A stretch of 64,000 bases of DNA, from contig JAJJLU010000348.1 of NCBI GenBank assembly GCA_023807065.1, forward strand, positions 20,080 to 84,079, in the 5' to 3' direction. Below the pieces are notes generated by a model. The model saw only the letters and a program-made list of their open reading frames with translations, ran no database searches and was not told the origin of the DNA. The DNA is from Isotricha intestinalis (lineage: Eukaryota; Ciliophora; Litostomatea; Vestibuliferida; Isotrichidae). The position numbers were made by a program, and so were the translations under genes. Below are positions 9,778 through 20,500 of this stretch, piece after piece; within the stretch, counting starts at the first letter, position 1; each line of letters opens with the position of its first letter.

Positions 9778-9991
9778 TTTTAAATAATAAAATAAAAAAT
9801 TAAAATTTAAAAATATTATATTTTACTTTCATTAATTCAAAAAAATAATCAAAAAGCAAGATTTCTTTGAAAGAATAATCAAAATCAAAATATATTCAAA
9901 AAAATTGACTTAATAAAATATTTTTTTTCATAATTATATAAAACAAGAAAGTAAATTATAAAATATTATTCTATTTATATTATATATAATT

Positions 9992-10687
9992 TCAACTTAT
10001 ATTTACTTGAATACTGTAATTTTCTTTAACTTTATGTTGATATAAATATTCATTATTATGAATTTCATTTCCTCCAAAAAACAATCTAATTTTTTGATGA
10101 TAAATATCTAAGTCTAATTTTTTTCTTTTAGCATATTCTTCTTTAATTTCTTTTCCAGTAATATCATCATCAAAAGTAAACTTTTCTTTTTCATCCCCTA
10201 ATTTTAAAAAGATATTTATTCTATTTTTTTTTCTATCAGGCTCAACTTTAACTAATTCTTTTTCAAAATAAGGATCATTAATACAATAATTAGGAATTTG
10301 ATAAATATATTTAGTATAATCAGTACATTGATTAACACAACCATTAATTGTAGTAAAACCATTTTTGATTAAATAATCTTCACATTTATTACTATCATAT
10401 AGAACTGCTTGTCTTAAAAATTTATATCTTTCATTTAATCCAATTTTCATTTGCCAGAATTTATCTCTTAAATTATTTAATTCATCAATATTTAATGGAC
10501 ATTTATAAGCTTTCATTCTTTTTATTCCATAATTTACATATTTTTCTTCATTAACTTCAGGCATATTATGAAAAAGTTCTTCTGATTTTTCATTTGTAGT
10601 TAATATATTTGCATGTGCATTTCCAAAATTTGTTATTGTATCAACTCTATATATTATACTGTTTCTAGGAAAACAACATGCACCCAT
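9992..10687 (-). CDS. UBTD-like protein with C-terminal ubiquitin-like domain
   Basis: The 231-residue protein begins MGACC, a consensus for N-myristoylation at Gly2 with palmitoylation at the adjacent cysteines, which predicts membrane anchoring. Residues about 65-125 contain the LRDKFWQMKIGLNERYKFLR segment, reminiscent of the N-terminal domain of UBTD1/2 (DC-UbP). Residues about 155-231 form a ubiquitin-like fold ending in RLFFGGNEIHNNEYLYQHKV. There is no C-terminal Gly-Gly, so it is a ubiquitin-like domain and not a conjugated modifier. The gene ends in TGA, evidence that TGA is a stop here. Confidence 0.8.
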   Translation of the reverse strand: MGACCFPRNSIIYRVDTITNFGNAHANILTTNEKSEELFHNMPEVNEEKYVNYGIKRMKAYKCPLNIDELNNLRDKFWQMKIGLNERYKFLRQAVLYDSNKCEDYLIKNGFTTINGCVNQCTDYTKYIYQIPNYCINDPYFEKELVKVEPDRKKNRINIFLKLGDEKEKFTFDDDITGKEIKEEYAKRKKLDLDIYHQKIRLFFGGNEIHNNEYLYQHKVKENYSIQVNIS

Positions 10688-10859
10688 TTAATTTCTTTAA
10701 AAATATTTTTATTATTTGTTTTAATTAATTTAGAATTATTTTTTTAAAAGTTTTTTTTTATTAGTTTTTATATTTAAGTAAATTAATTATAGTTTTTATT
10801 GTGATATTTTTAATATTTTATTGTTTATTTTTAAAATTTTAATTTATTAATTAAATAAA

Positions 10860-13340
10860 ATGAGTGGTACTCCAAGTTTTTTTAATCCTTTTCAATTAAG
10901 TAATTCAGCTTTTGTTGCAAAGCCTATTTCAAATTCTAATTCTTCGAATTTAATTTCTTCTAATAATAACCCAAATTTTAATAATTTAAATTGGCCAAAC
11001 ACAAATAATAATAATAATTCTTATCCATTTCAAACTAATAAATCTTCAAATAATATTTTTTCCAATAATTATAATTTAAATGTTAGTTTTAGTGGAAATA
11101 ACAATCAAAATAATGGAGGAAATGGAAATTTAGTTAATAATAATAATCCTTTTAATATAAATAATAATGGAGGAAATAATAATAATACTTTTTTTAACAA
11201 TAATCTTTATAACAATAGTAATCCTTTTGATACAACTAAAATTGGAAATAACAATAATATTTTTTCTAATAATAATAATACAATTAATTTAAATTCAAAC
11301 AATAATAATAATTTAAATCAAAATGGTAGTCTAAATCAAATGGGGATTAATAATAATAATTTTAATAATAATTCTCCTTTTTCAAATTTTACACAAAATA
11401 ATAATACAAATAATAATCAATTTGTATTGAATAATAATTCAAATAATAATAATACTTCTTCTATTTTTAATTTTAATAATAATAATAATTCTAATAATAT
11501 TAACAATAATATTAATACAAATTCTTTTCAAAACTTAAATTCAAATTTTAGTTCTAATAATTCAAATAATCAAAATCAATTGAATTTAAATAGTAATTTT
11601 TCTTTTGGAGTGCCTAATAGAAGCAATAATAATAATTCTAATTCTACTAATATTATTAATAATATTAATAATACCAATAATACTACTAATAATAATACAA
11701 ATCTTCAAAATAATAATAACAATAATACTAATAATGGAGTCCAATTTGGGTTTAACAATAATAACAATAATAATAATAATAATATATTTAATAATAATAA
11801 TATATTTAACAATAACATTAATAATAATAATAACAATAATAATAATAATAATAATAATGATAATACTTTTAATAATAATAATTTATTTCAAAAAAGCAAC
11901 AATAATTGTTTTGCTTTTCAAAATCCTTTAAATAATAATAGTAATCAATATTTAAATGGGCTTCAAACACAAAATTTTCCTTCAATAAATATTATCCCAG
12001 AATCAATAAATTCCGATGCAATATCATTTATAAGAAGTTATCAAAAATGTTATGGCTTTTTTCCTGGAATTTATAATTATGTAATTCCTTTTTGTTATAA
12101 TTTATCTTTTCCAAATTATAACCACCAAAATTTTAATAATAATATTTCATATCTTAGAAATTTTTATAACAATAATTATAATAAATGCAATATTTTCAAT
12201 AGGAATAATAACTATAATATTAATAATCTATATAATAATTATTATAATTATAAACTATTTGATTCTAAAATTCTTAATTTAAATAACGATAGAAAGCCTG
12301 AAATTGAAAAATTGAATTATATAAAAAAAGAGAATAAGAAAAAAGAAAGTGAATTATCTGATGAAACTTTAGAATTATTTTTAAAAGACATTAAAATGAA
12401 TAAAGAAAGAAATAAAGATATTTCTAATTATTTTGACTTTAAAATCTCAAAACAATATATTAAAAATAAAAAAAGAAAAAAAAAATTAGAAAATTTTTAT
12501 AAACAAAATCAATACGCTTTAAATAATAATTCATTAAAAAATATTCAATTTATATCTTCTAATTCAAAAGATAATTCAAATGATAATAGTGAAATACAAA
12601 CTTTTAATAATAATAACATTGAAAGAAATATTCCATTTATTGAAAAAGAAAATGTGACTCCAAAAAATTTATTTTCAGAAAAAAAAAATATTATTGAAAA
12701 TAAACCAATTATATCAAATATTTCAGATAGTAAAAAATTTGAAAATTCAGAAAAAAAAAATGAAATAAATAGTTTTATTTCCAATAATAATGAAGATTTC
12801 TTATCAACAAAAAATAACAATAATAAGATAGAAAATACTAAAATAATTAATAATAAACAAAATGATATAAAAAATGGAAATAATGATATTATAGAAAATG
12901 AAAATTTATTTTTTAAAGAACATTTTGAAGAAAATAATAATATACCAATTTGTACAAAATATAAATTACATCCCCCAATTGAAAAATTATGTGCTTTAAG
13001 AGAAAATGAGTTAAAAAATATGAATAATTTTTCAATATTCGATGAAGAAAAAGATATTATTATTTCATTTTTAAATCCAGTAAATTTAAATTATGTAAAT
13101 ATTGATGAATTAAATATTGATGTAAATTATGATTTTTCAATTAATAATTTTGACCCTGATTGTCCTTTAAAAAAAATTTTAGGTCCTGTATCAATTGATA
13201 TTTTAAATACATTTCTACAAGATGAGAATGATAAATTATTAAATATATATTTACATAAATTTAAAACAAATAAATACGAATATAATCAGGATGAAAAGAT
13301 TTTAAGTTTATCGTCAGATTTAAGAAAAATAATCAAATAA
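10860..13340 (+). CDS. Nup98-like nucleoporin with NIFN-type repeats
   Basis: The 826-residue protein has an Asn-dominated N-terminal half with scattered NIFS/NIFN motifs (several IF pairs in poly-N, including a tandem NIFNNNNIFNNN near 11785-11820) and only two FG dipeptides (FSFG, QFGF). No GLFG repeat is present. The C-terminal ~110 residues resemble the Nup98 autoproteolytic domain: HPPIEKLCALRENELKNMNN, then FSIF, ISFLNPVNL and a strand-rich end. The HFS cleavage triad is not visible. Nup98 forms the permeability barrier of nuclear pores. In Tetrahymena, micronuclear Nup98s carry NIFN and macronuclear ones GLFG, so this may be a micronucleus-type version. The family call rests on the C-terminus and repeat type. 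Confidence 0.75.
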   Translation: MSGTPSFFNPFQLSNSAFVAKPISNSNSSNLISSNNNPNFNNLNWPNTNNNNNSYPFQTNKSSNNIFSNNYNLNVSFSGNNNQNNGGNGNLVNNNNPFNINNNGGNNNNTFFNNNLYNNSNPFDTTKIGNNNNIFSNNNNTINLNSNNNNNLNQNGSLNQMGINNNNFNNNSPFSNFTQNNNTNNNQFVLNNNSNNNNTSSIFNFNNNNNSNNINNNINTNSFQNLNSNFSSNNSNNQNQLNLNSNFSFGVPNRSNNNNSNSTNIINNINNTNNTTNNNTNLQNNNNNNTNNGVQFGFNNNNNNNNNNIFNNNNIFNNNINNNNNNNNNNNNNDNTFNNNNLFQKSNNNCFAFQNPLNNNSNQYLNGLQTQNFPSINIIPESINSDAISFIRSYQKCYGFFPGIYNYVIPFCYNLSFPNYNHQNFNNNISYLRNFYNNNYNKCNIFNRNNNYNINNLYNNYYNYKLFDSKILNLNNDRKPEIEKLNYIKKENKKKESELSDETLELFLKDIKMNKERNKDISNYFDFKISKQYIKNKKRKKKLENFYKQNQYALNNNSLKNIQFISSNSKDNSNDNSEIQTFNNNNIERNIPFIEKENVTPKNLFSEKKNIIENKPIISNISDSKKFENSEKKNEINSFISNNNEDFLSTKNNNNKIENTKIINNKQNDIKNGNNDIIENENLFFKEHFEENNNIPICTKYKLHPPIEKLCALRENELKNMNNFSIFDEEKDIIISFLNPVNLNYVNIDELNIDVNYDFSINNFDPDCPLKKILGPVSIDILNTFLQDENDKLLNIYLHKFKTNKYEYNQDEKILSLSSDLRKIIK
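11741..11900 (+). repeat. AAT/AAC trinucleotide tract encoding poly-Asn
   Basis: Near-uninterrupted AAT/AAC triplets within the Nup98-like gene give long Asn runs broken by IF pairs. A slippage-prone microsatellite kept in frame. Confidence 0.9.
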
Positions 13341-13571
13341 AAATAATTTTTTCAATCAAAATACAATTTATAATTCATATATATATTTTTAAAAATTTAT
13401 ATCTATAAATATAATATAAAATGTATAAAAAACTTTTTTAATAATTTAAGATTTTATACAATATTAAAAATTCATATTATTAAATAAATAGAAAAATCCC
13501 ATAAAAAAATCTCAAAAAAAAAAGTAAAAAACTATAAAAATTATGTACATTAAAACCCCATATTACCAAAA

Positions 13572-14765
13572 TTAATTTCCAGTAGGACTTCTAGGTCTAC
13601 TAAGAGAAACTTCTAAATTATTTAAAGCCTCATCAATTTCTTGTCTGGTTTGAACTAAAACATCTTCAATATGATCACCTTTAGCAAGAATAGCTTTTAA
13701 TTTTTGATCTCTATCAACAACACCTTCTAATTCCTGCATTAATTTTTGATTAATTTCAGTTAAAAACATAATATGAGCTTTATATTTGTCAATATCATTA
13801 TTTGCTCTTCCTTTATCATTACTTAACTTTTCAACATTAGCATTTAATATAACTATATCATTGCTCATTTTTTTAATATCGTTTATTTTTTCTTTTAAAA
13901 GATTATCTAATCTTTCTGCTTTATCTTGATATTCATCATGTAATCTTTTTTCATTTTGTAAAGCATTTGAAGTTGAATTTAATTCATTTTGAGTTCTTGT
14001 TAAATTATTTTGAGTGTCTTGTAATTGAGCATCTAATCTATTTATTGCTTTATTTGCATCATCTAATTGTTTACATGTTGCATTTAAATTTTCTTGAGTT
14101 GATTTTAATTTATTTGAAGTATTTTTTAAATCATATGAAGTATTATTTAATTTATCTAATATGTTTTTTTTATCATTTTCTAAATTATTTATTATTCTAT
14201 CTTGGTCTTCACATTGTTTACTTAAATTATTTAGATCATCATTCATTTTTTGAATATTATTTTCATTTTTTAATTTAGTATCTGATAAAAGAGAAATAGC
14301 TTTTTCATTTTCATGTTTTTCTTCAGTTAATTTTTCTATTATTTCGTCTCTTTCATTTAAAGCATATTTTAATTGTTCAACTTCAGAATTTCTTGCTTCA
14401 AGACTTGCAAATAAATTATTATTATCATTAAATAAAGTTTTATTTGTTGCTAATTTTTCATTTAATGTGTTTTGAAGGTTTTCAAGTTCAGTTTGTAAAT
14501 CTGATATTATTTTATTTGATGTTTCTGTTTTTTGCTTTAATTCATATTCTAATCTCATTTTTTCTTCATTTAATATAGAAGCGTCGTTTGATAAAGATTT
14601 AAATTTTGTTTGAAGAGCTTCGTAACTTTTCTGGTTTTGTTCTAAATCAAATATTTGAGATTTTAATTGTGATATTAAATCTCTTTCGGATGGGTTTCGT
14701 AAATCCATGTTTGAGGATATGTTTAAGTTTTGGTTAGAATACATGTTTTGGGAAAGGTTTGACAT
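13572..14765 (-). CDS. Coiled-coil cytoskeletal protein
   Basis: The 397-residue protein is one almost continuous heptad-repeat coiled coil from about residue 28 to 345, followed by a conserved-looking non-repetitive tail (KAILAKGDHIEDVLVQTRQE, then SLSRPRSPTGN). The tail RSPTGN could be a phosphorylation site. Codon use is noticeably less AT-extreme than neighbours, as is the SHIPPO gene upstream, which suggests strong expression. No catalytic domain is seen. It is most likely a filament or basal-body/cortex scaffold protein. I cannot assign it to a named family. Confidence 0.85.
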   Translation of the reverse strand: MSNLSQNMYSNQNLNISSNMDLRNPSERDLISQLKSQIFDLEQNQKSYEALQTKFKSLSNDASILNEEKMRLEYELKQKTETSNKIISDLQTELENLQNTLNEKLATNKTLFNDNNNLFASLEARNSEVEQLKYALNERDEIIEKLTEEKHENEKAISLLSDTKLKNENNIQKMNDDLNNLSKQCEDQDRIINNLENDKKNILDKLNNTSYDLKNTSNKLKSTQENLNATCKQLDDANKAINRLDAQLQDTQNNLTRTQNELNSTSNALQNEKRLHDEYQDKAERLDNLLKEKINDIKKMSNDIVILNANVEKLSNDKGRANNDIDKYKAHIMFLTEINQKLMQELEGVVDRDQKLKAILAKGDHIEDVLVQTRQEIDEALNNLEVSLSRPRSPTGN

Positions 14766-15051
14766 TTCTTTTTTTATGAATTAATTTTTTTTGAACTATG
14801 AATAAAAATATAATTGAAAGAAGGATTAATAAATAATAATTAAATAAATAATAGAAATAAAAACTAATTTTTTTATTTATTAATATTATTTAAAAATATA
14901 TAAAAAATGTAATTATTAACTACAGATAAAAAAGTAAAAATAGATGAATGAAAACAAAAAATTGATTTATGAAAAATAATAAAATAATTGTTGAATAAAT
15001 TTATTATTACAAAAAATAAAAAAAAAGACACAACAAAAAACTTTTATTAAT

Positions 15052-16650
15052 TTAAATAAACCTGAAATTATCGTCAAATTTCCCTTGTTCCCTTGTATAA
15101 CTATTAACATCAACAATAGAGCATGGAATATGATAATTATTAGGAGCAGGATTGCCATTATCCTTATATTTCAATCTCTTCTCTTTTCCAAATTTAATAT
15201 TATTACTATGTCTCCTCTTAACAATAGGATTATAAGTTCCAGCTCCTGGGAAATTTTCTCTTTTTATTTTTTTTATCTCATCATCTCTTTTACTAGTTCC
15301 AATTTTCCAAGAAGGTTCCTTAGTATAAATATAATTATTATATAAATCATAATTACCAACACCAGGAACTTGCATTTTCCCAGATACAATTTTATATTTT
15401 CCTCTCAAAGTATATTTTGGTCCTTCTGGATTTCTATTTCTTAAATTATATTCTCCAACTCCTGGAGTATTATTAATATTATATAATTTTGGTCTTTGTG
15501 ATGTTCCTATTCTCCAAGAAGGAGTTTTTGGTCTTTTAGAACTATAAAATTCACTCACAGTATAATTATTTGGAGCTGGTAATTTATCATCAATTTCATA
15601 TAATTTTTTTCTTTTTGCTGTTCCTATTTTATATGAAGGATACTTCTTTTTTATTACTTTATAATCTGGATCATATTTTGGGCCTGGATATGAATTATAT
15701 AATATATCTGGTCTTCCATATGGACTTATTGTTATTTTTTTACCATCTTCACCAAAATCTTTCCTTATATTATAATTGGCTGGTCCTGGATAAGAACTTT
15801 TACCAAAATGTTCGATTTTTTCTCCTTTTTTATTTTTTAATATTTTCTCTTCCATTCTTCCATCTTTAGGAAAAGAAATTTTAGGAGCATTATCACCTAA
15901 ATTATTCCTAATATCATATTTAGGCCCAGGACTAATATTATTATAATTATTTTTTAATTTCTCATCTTTAGTAAAATTTATTTTAGGAGCTTGTTTACCA
16001 GGTTCTTCTCTAGTATTATATGATGCTGGTCCTCTTGATGGAGTATCTTTATATGATATATCTTTTCTTTCTGTCCCAAATTTTGTTGTTGGAACTTGCA
16101 AAGATGAACGAAGGTTATATCTTCCTACTCCTGGTGTTGTTCCATCATCTTGAGCATAATCTGAATCTTTTTTTTCCTTTTTTTGTTTTTTTTTATTTAT
16201 TTTTTGAGATTCTAATAAATTCTTATTTTCATTATTTGGATTTTCTAAATTATCTCCTTGAAAATTACCTTCATCAAATTTAAACATATTTTTATTTTGC
16301 TTTGGTTGTGATGTTTGTGGTCTCTCCCCTGGTTTGTATTTTTTCCCTTTTCGAGGAATTACACCACTTGTTTTTCCAAAAGAATATTGAGGAGCTGTTG
16401 GTTTTACACTTGAGTAATTATATTCTTTTTCTGAATAATATTTTTCTGGTCCTGGAGTAGAGTAATCTTTATTATTTTTTTTTGAACAATTTGATGGTTT
16501 CATTATTTTCCATTGAGGATACCTTTTTAATTCTGGCTCTTTGTTTGGATTATATGTTCCTGGGCCTGGTGTTGAGAATTTTTCAAAAAATTGAGATACT
16601 TTAAATCCACTACTAAAGGAAAATGAAGGAAGGTAGGTAAATCCACTCAT
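15052..16650 (-). CDS. SHIPPO (PGP) repeat protein, ODF3/CIMAP-like
   Basis: The 532-residue protein carries about twelve Pro-Gly-rich SHIPPO repeats of the type STPGPGTYNP, including TPGVGRYNL, SPGPKYDI, YPGPANYNI, APNNYTV, TPGVGEYNL, VPGVGNYDL and FPGAGTYNP. Such repeats occur in microtubule inner or axoneme-associated proteins of cilia and flagella (ODF3/CIMAP family). A charged Lys/Asn-rich linker (about 110-170) interrupts the series. The stop lies close to the frame end with no tail. Its presence indicates a ciliated or flagellated cell. Function in detail is inferred from the family. Confidence 0.93.
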   Translation of the reverse strand: MSGFTYLPSFSFSSGFKVSQFFEKFSTPGPGTYNPNKEPELKRYPQWKIMKPSNCSKKNNKDYSTPGPEKYYSEKEYNYSSVKPTAPQYSFGKTSGVIPRKGKKYKPGERPQTSQPKQNKNMFKFDEGNFQGDNLENPNNENKNLLESQKINKKKQKKEKKDSDYAQDDGTTPGVGRYNLRSSLQVPTTKFGTERKDISYKDTPSRGPASYNTREEPGKQAPKINFTKDEKLKNNYNNISPGPKYDIRNNLGDNAPKISFPKDGRMEEKILKNKKGEKIEHFGKSSYPGPANYNIRKDFGEDGKKITISPYGRPDILYNSYPGPKYDPDYKVIKKKYPSYKIGTAKRKKLYEIDDKLPAPNNYTVSEFYSSKRPKTPSWRIGTSQRPKLYNINNTPGVGEYNLRNRNPEGPKYTLRGKYKIVSGKMQVPGVGNYDLYNNYIYTKEPSWKIGTSKRDDEIKKIKRENFPGAGTYNPIVKRRHSNNIKFGKEKRLKYKDNGNPAPNNYHIPCSIVDVNSYTREQGKFDDNFRFI

Positions 16651-16705
16651 TTTTAATGTTAGTTTTAATTTTTTTTTTTTATTAAATTTTTAAATTAATT
16701 AAAAA
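16651..16705. promoter_or_regulatory. 55-bp divergent intergenic region (shared promoter)
   Basis: The starts of the SHIPPO gene (minus) and the TLDc gene (plus) are only 55 bp apart. The spacer is a T-run flanked by A/T-rich leaders. Both promoters and 5' leaders must fit here or overlap the neighbouring coding sequence. Confidence 0.5.
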
Positions 16706-17500
16706 ATGGAGAAAAACTCAAAAAATCAAAAAATAAATAAAGAAATATTAAAAGAATTCTTAGAAAAAGAGAAAGAAAAAAATATCTTAATCCACCAATT
16801 AGTAATAAAATTCCTAATAGTAGTAATAATAATATTATTTATATTCATTATTATATTCAAATATAAAATATATGATATAAAAACTTACATAAAAATATTA
16901 TCAAAAAGTATAGAAGATTATCTTTTACAGAATGAAGACTATATAAATAAAATAAATAAACATGCAGTAAATTTATTTACATCGACATTAGTAAATAAAC
17001 ATTTATTGACAACTACTTTAAAATCACCTTCAGAATTTAATTTAATTACTGAATGGATAGGAATAAATAGAGGAATATATTTATGCTATAAAGGAACTTT
17101 TGACGGAGATAATTATGAATCTTTTAATGATTTTTGTGATAAAAATGAAATATTAATTATTGTCATTCAATTAAAAAATGGAAAAAGAATAGGAGGATTC
17201 AAAAGCAAAAATGATGAAAAAAATAATATAATTAAAGATTCTAAAGCTTTTCTTTTTAATATTAATAATAAAAAACAATTTCATGTTAATAATATTGAAA
17301 ATTCAATTATTTTTAGTAAAGAAACTATTATTTCTTTTGGTGAAGATTTAGTTATTAAAAATGATTATTTAAAAAATAATAATTCTTATTCAAAATTTCC
17401 ATCATCTTATGGAAATAATAATGATTCTATTTTAGATTTTTGTGGAGACAGTAAATTGGAAATTTTAGAACTTGAAATTTTTAATATTTTGGATTATTAA
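16706..17500 (+). CDS. Membrane-anchored TLDc-domain protein
   Basis: The 264-residue protein has a charged N-terminus, one transmembrane helix at about 32-52, and a C-terminal TLDc-like domain from about 105. Diagnostic strings are LCYKGTFDGDNYESFNDFCD, the GKRIGGFKS turn, KAFLFNI, and the final FGEDLVIKNDYLKNN with FPSSYG and LEIFNI. TLDc proteins are linked to oxidative-stress resistance and, in other eukaryotes, to V-ATPase binding; which applies here is unknown. The single helix suggests the domain is held at a membrane. It is divergently paired with the SHIPPO gene. Confidence 0.82.
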   Translation: MEKNSKNQKINKEILKEFLEKEKEKNILIHQLVIKFLIVVIIILFIFIIIFKYKIYDIKTYIKILSKSIEDYLLQNEDYINKINKHAVNLFTSTLVNKHLLTTTLKSPSEFNLITEWIGINRGIYLCYKGTFDGDNYESFNDFCDKNEILIIVIQLKNGKRIGGFKSKNDEKNNIIKDSKAFLFNINNKKQFHVNNIENSIIFSKETIISFGEDLVIKNDYLKNNNSYSKFPSSYGNNNDSILDFCGDSKLEILELEIFNILDY

Positions 17501-17589
17501 GATTTTAGGGTGGAGTATTATATTTTTATTTTAATTTTATTTTCTTTTTTTTTTGTATTTTTTCATAATAAATTTTTTATAATTAATAA

Positions 17590-20500
17590 ATGTCATCAGA
17601 AAGACAAAAACAATTTAATAAAAGTTTAGTAAGTTTAAATTTAAAAAAAAACAGAAAAAAAACAGAGGAGAACGAGAAAAATAATGAAAAAAACGATAAA
17701 TTAGGAACATTAATTAATCAATTAAAAAGTAGTTCATTTCAAATAGAAAATATGACAAATTCAATGTTAGGACAAATCCCTTTGACTCAAAGTAGAATAA
17801 TTCCAATTAATGAATCAAATATAAATACAAATATAAATTTTAATAATAATCTTCAAAATACGAATAATACATATGCTTCAAGCATGAATAATTTTAATTT
17901 ATATAACACTAATTATAATTTTAATAATTTAAAACCATCAAATTTAAATTCAGATAATTTTAAGTTTAAAACTTTTTCACAAAGAGTAGATAATAATCCA
18001 CAAGATTATTATGAAAATGATATTGATACAAAAATAGATTTCAAGATAATCAATTATTTTCAATTTCAATCAAAGAATTTACCAGAAATAAAAGAATTGA
18101 ATGAAAGTAATTTTGATGAAAGGAAAATTGAGGAAATAAATAAAGAAAAAGAAGAAAATGAAAAATTAAAAAAAGAAATTGAATCAATAAAAAAATTACG
18201 AGAAGAACAAGAAAAAATAAACAAGCAAGAAGATGAAAAATTAAAGAAAAAAAAAGAAGAAGATGAAAAAATAAATAATGACGAAGAAATAATAGTATCT
18301 CAAAAAAATATTGATGATTATGAAAATGAAAATTATATTGGGTTAATGGAAGAAGAAGAAAGATTAGAAAAAGAAATAATAGAAAAAGAGAAAAAAGAAA
18401 AAGAAAAAAATAGAAGAATAAAAAAAGAAAGATTAGAAAAAGAAAAAAGAGAAAAAGAAGAAAAAGAAAAAAGAAAACAATTAAAAAATAATTTTACACT
18501 TACAAATAAAAATAATATAATTGACGGAATAGAAATAGATGAAATATCTGAAATAGAAAAAATGAATTCATCTCATTCAAATGATAATAATGATAAAAAT
18601 AAAAAGAAGGAAAATTCAAAAATTAAATTAAAATCGCCTTTAAAAAAATCATTTAATGAAAATAATACAAGCTCTGAAAATGAAAGTTCAGATAAAGTTG
18701 ATTTAATAAGTCCTAATGATAAAAGAGAAATTGAAAAAAAAAACCAATTAAATCATAATTTATTAAAAGATTTATCCAAAGAACAACAAAATATTATTGA
18801 ACAAACAATTAAAGATGTTAATTCTTTTGATATTAATCATCCTGATTTATCAGAAAAAAATAATTTCTATCATATTAAAGAATTAGATAAAAATGAAAAA
18901 TCAATTAATAATATAATTAATAATTTTAAAACAGAAATAATTGAAAAAGAAGGAAAAATAATTTCAAAACAAAGAAGAAAAAATTTTTTAAAAAAAAATT
19001 ACTTTGAATATAAATTAAAAAAGAATAAAGTTGTTGAAGATTGTTTTGATATGAATACTTTACCTCATCCAACTTATATGATAAAAGCTTTTGAATCTTG
19101 TGATTTTGATAAAGAATTACCTAAATTTAAAAATAATTTTGAAGAGAAAATTTTTAAAGAAAAAAATTTAATTGAAAATAATTTAAATCCAATTGGAAAC
19201 TTTGAAAATTATACTACTTTTGTTTATAAATATTCTTGTCATGATAATTATAAATTAATGATTGATGCAATTAAAACTTTTTCTTATTGGAGAAAAACTT
19301 TTTTTGATGGAAATTCATTTTATAGAGTTTTTATGTTTGGTTTAATAGAAAATTATATTTTAAATAATAAAATAGAAGACATTGAAATTTTATTTAGTGA
19401 ATTAATTTATGAAAAAAATATTGAATTTTATAAAGAAGAAAATATTAATGTTAATAAATTTTTAAAGATATTATCTGCAATAAGGTATTATTTAAAAGAA
19501 AATCAAAATGAAAAAGCATATGAACTTTTTTTAAAATCTTATAAATTAAAAGATGGTTGTTTTGATAATGCATTAATTGTTTATTTAAGACATGTTGTAT
19601 ATAAATTTTTACCGGAAATTTATGAAGAAGCAGAAAAAAAAACAAAAGATAAAAAACAAAATTTTAAAGATAAAATTATTAATTTAGAAGCAATTCAATA
19701 TTTAGGAATTGAACCAGAGTTTATTATATTAAATTTTATGATCTATTTATTTAATGTTAATATTCAACTTTTATGGATTGATAATGATTTTTTAAATCCA
19801 AAATTTGGAATACTCAATTTTAATGAATATGATTATGATGAAAATGAAGGATATAAATTTCCTTTAATTTCAATTGGATATTTTTTTTCTGGTTATGTTC
19901 CTCTTTATTCTGATAAACTTTCATCAAATGAAATTTTACAAAAACAAATATCAGAAAGTAATATTTCAATCAAACAATTAATATTTTTTTTAAGAGAGAA
20001 AGAAAAATGTAAAATTTGTAATAAAACAACAATTCATATAATTTTTCTTCAGAAAAATTTTTATATTTGTAAAAATTGTCTAGAAAAGCATATAAGGGAT
20101 ATGTGCTCAAAAAGAGCAATAAATTTATTAAGAAATAATTTTATAGGAATAGAATATTCAACTAAACCAATTCATTTAGAAGGAAATTATTATATTGAAG
20201 AAGATGATATAATTGAACTTTTAGAAAATAGAAATTTAATTAATGAATTACATTCTAAACTCAATAAAATTTGTGTTTCTTGTAAACAAATATTTGATAC
20301 AAATTTATTAATTAATTTAAAATGTTCATGTAGATATTGCCAAAATTGTTTAATTGAAAAAGCAAATAATGCAACAAATAATTTAAAAATTTTAAATAAA
20401 TATGAAAAAGAAACTTTTGTAAAAAAATTATGTGAATGTGGAAATTTGTTTGATGTTGATGATGCAAATAATAATAGAAAAGATATAACAGATAATGATA

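Noticed and set aside
11605..11931. Plus-strand frame rich in Ile/Leu inside the Nup98-like gene
   Set aside because: It is the out-of-phase reading of AAT/AAC triplets, not a membrane protein.
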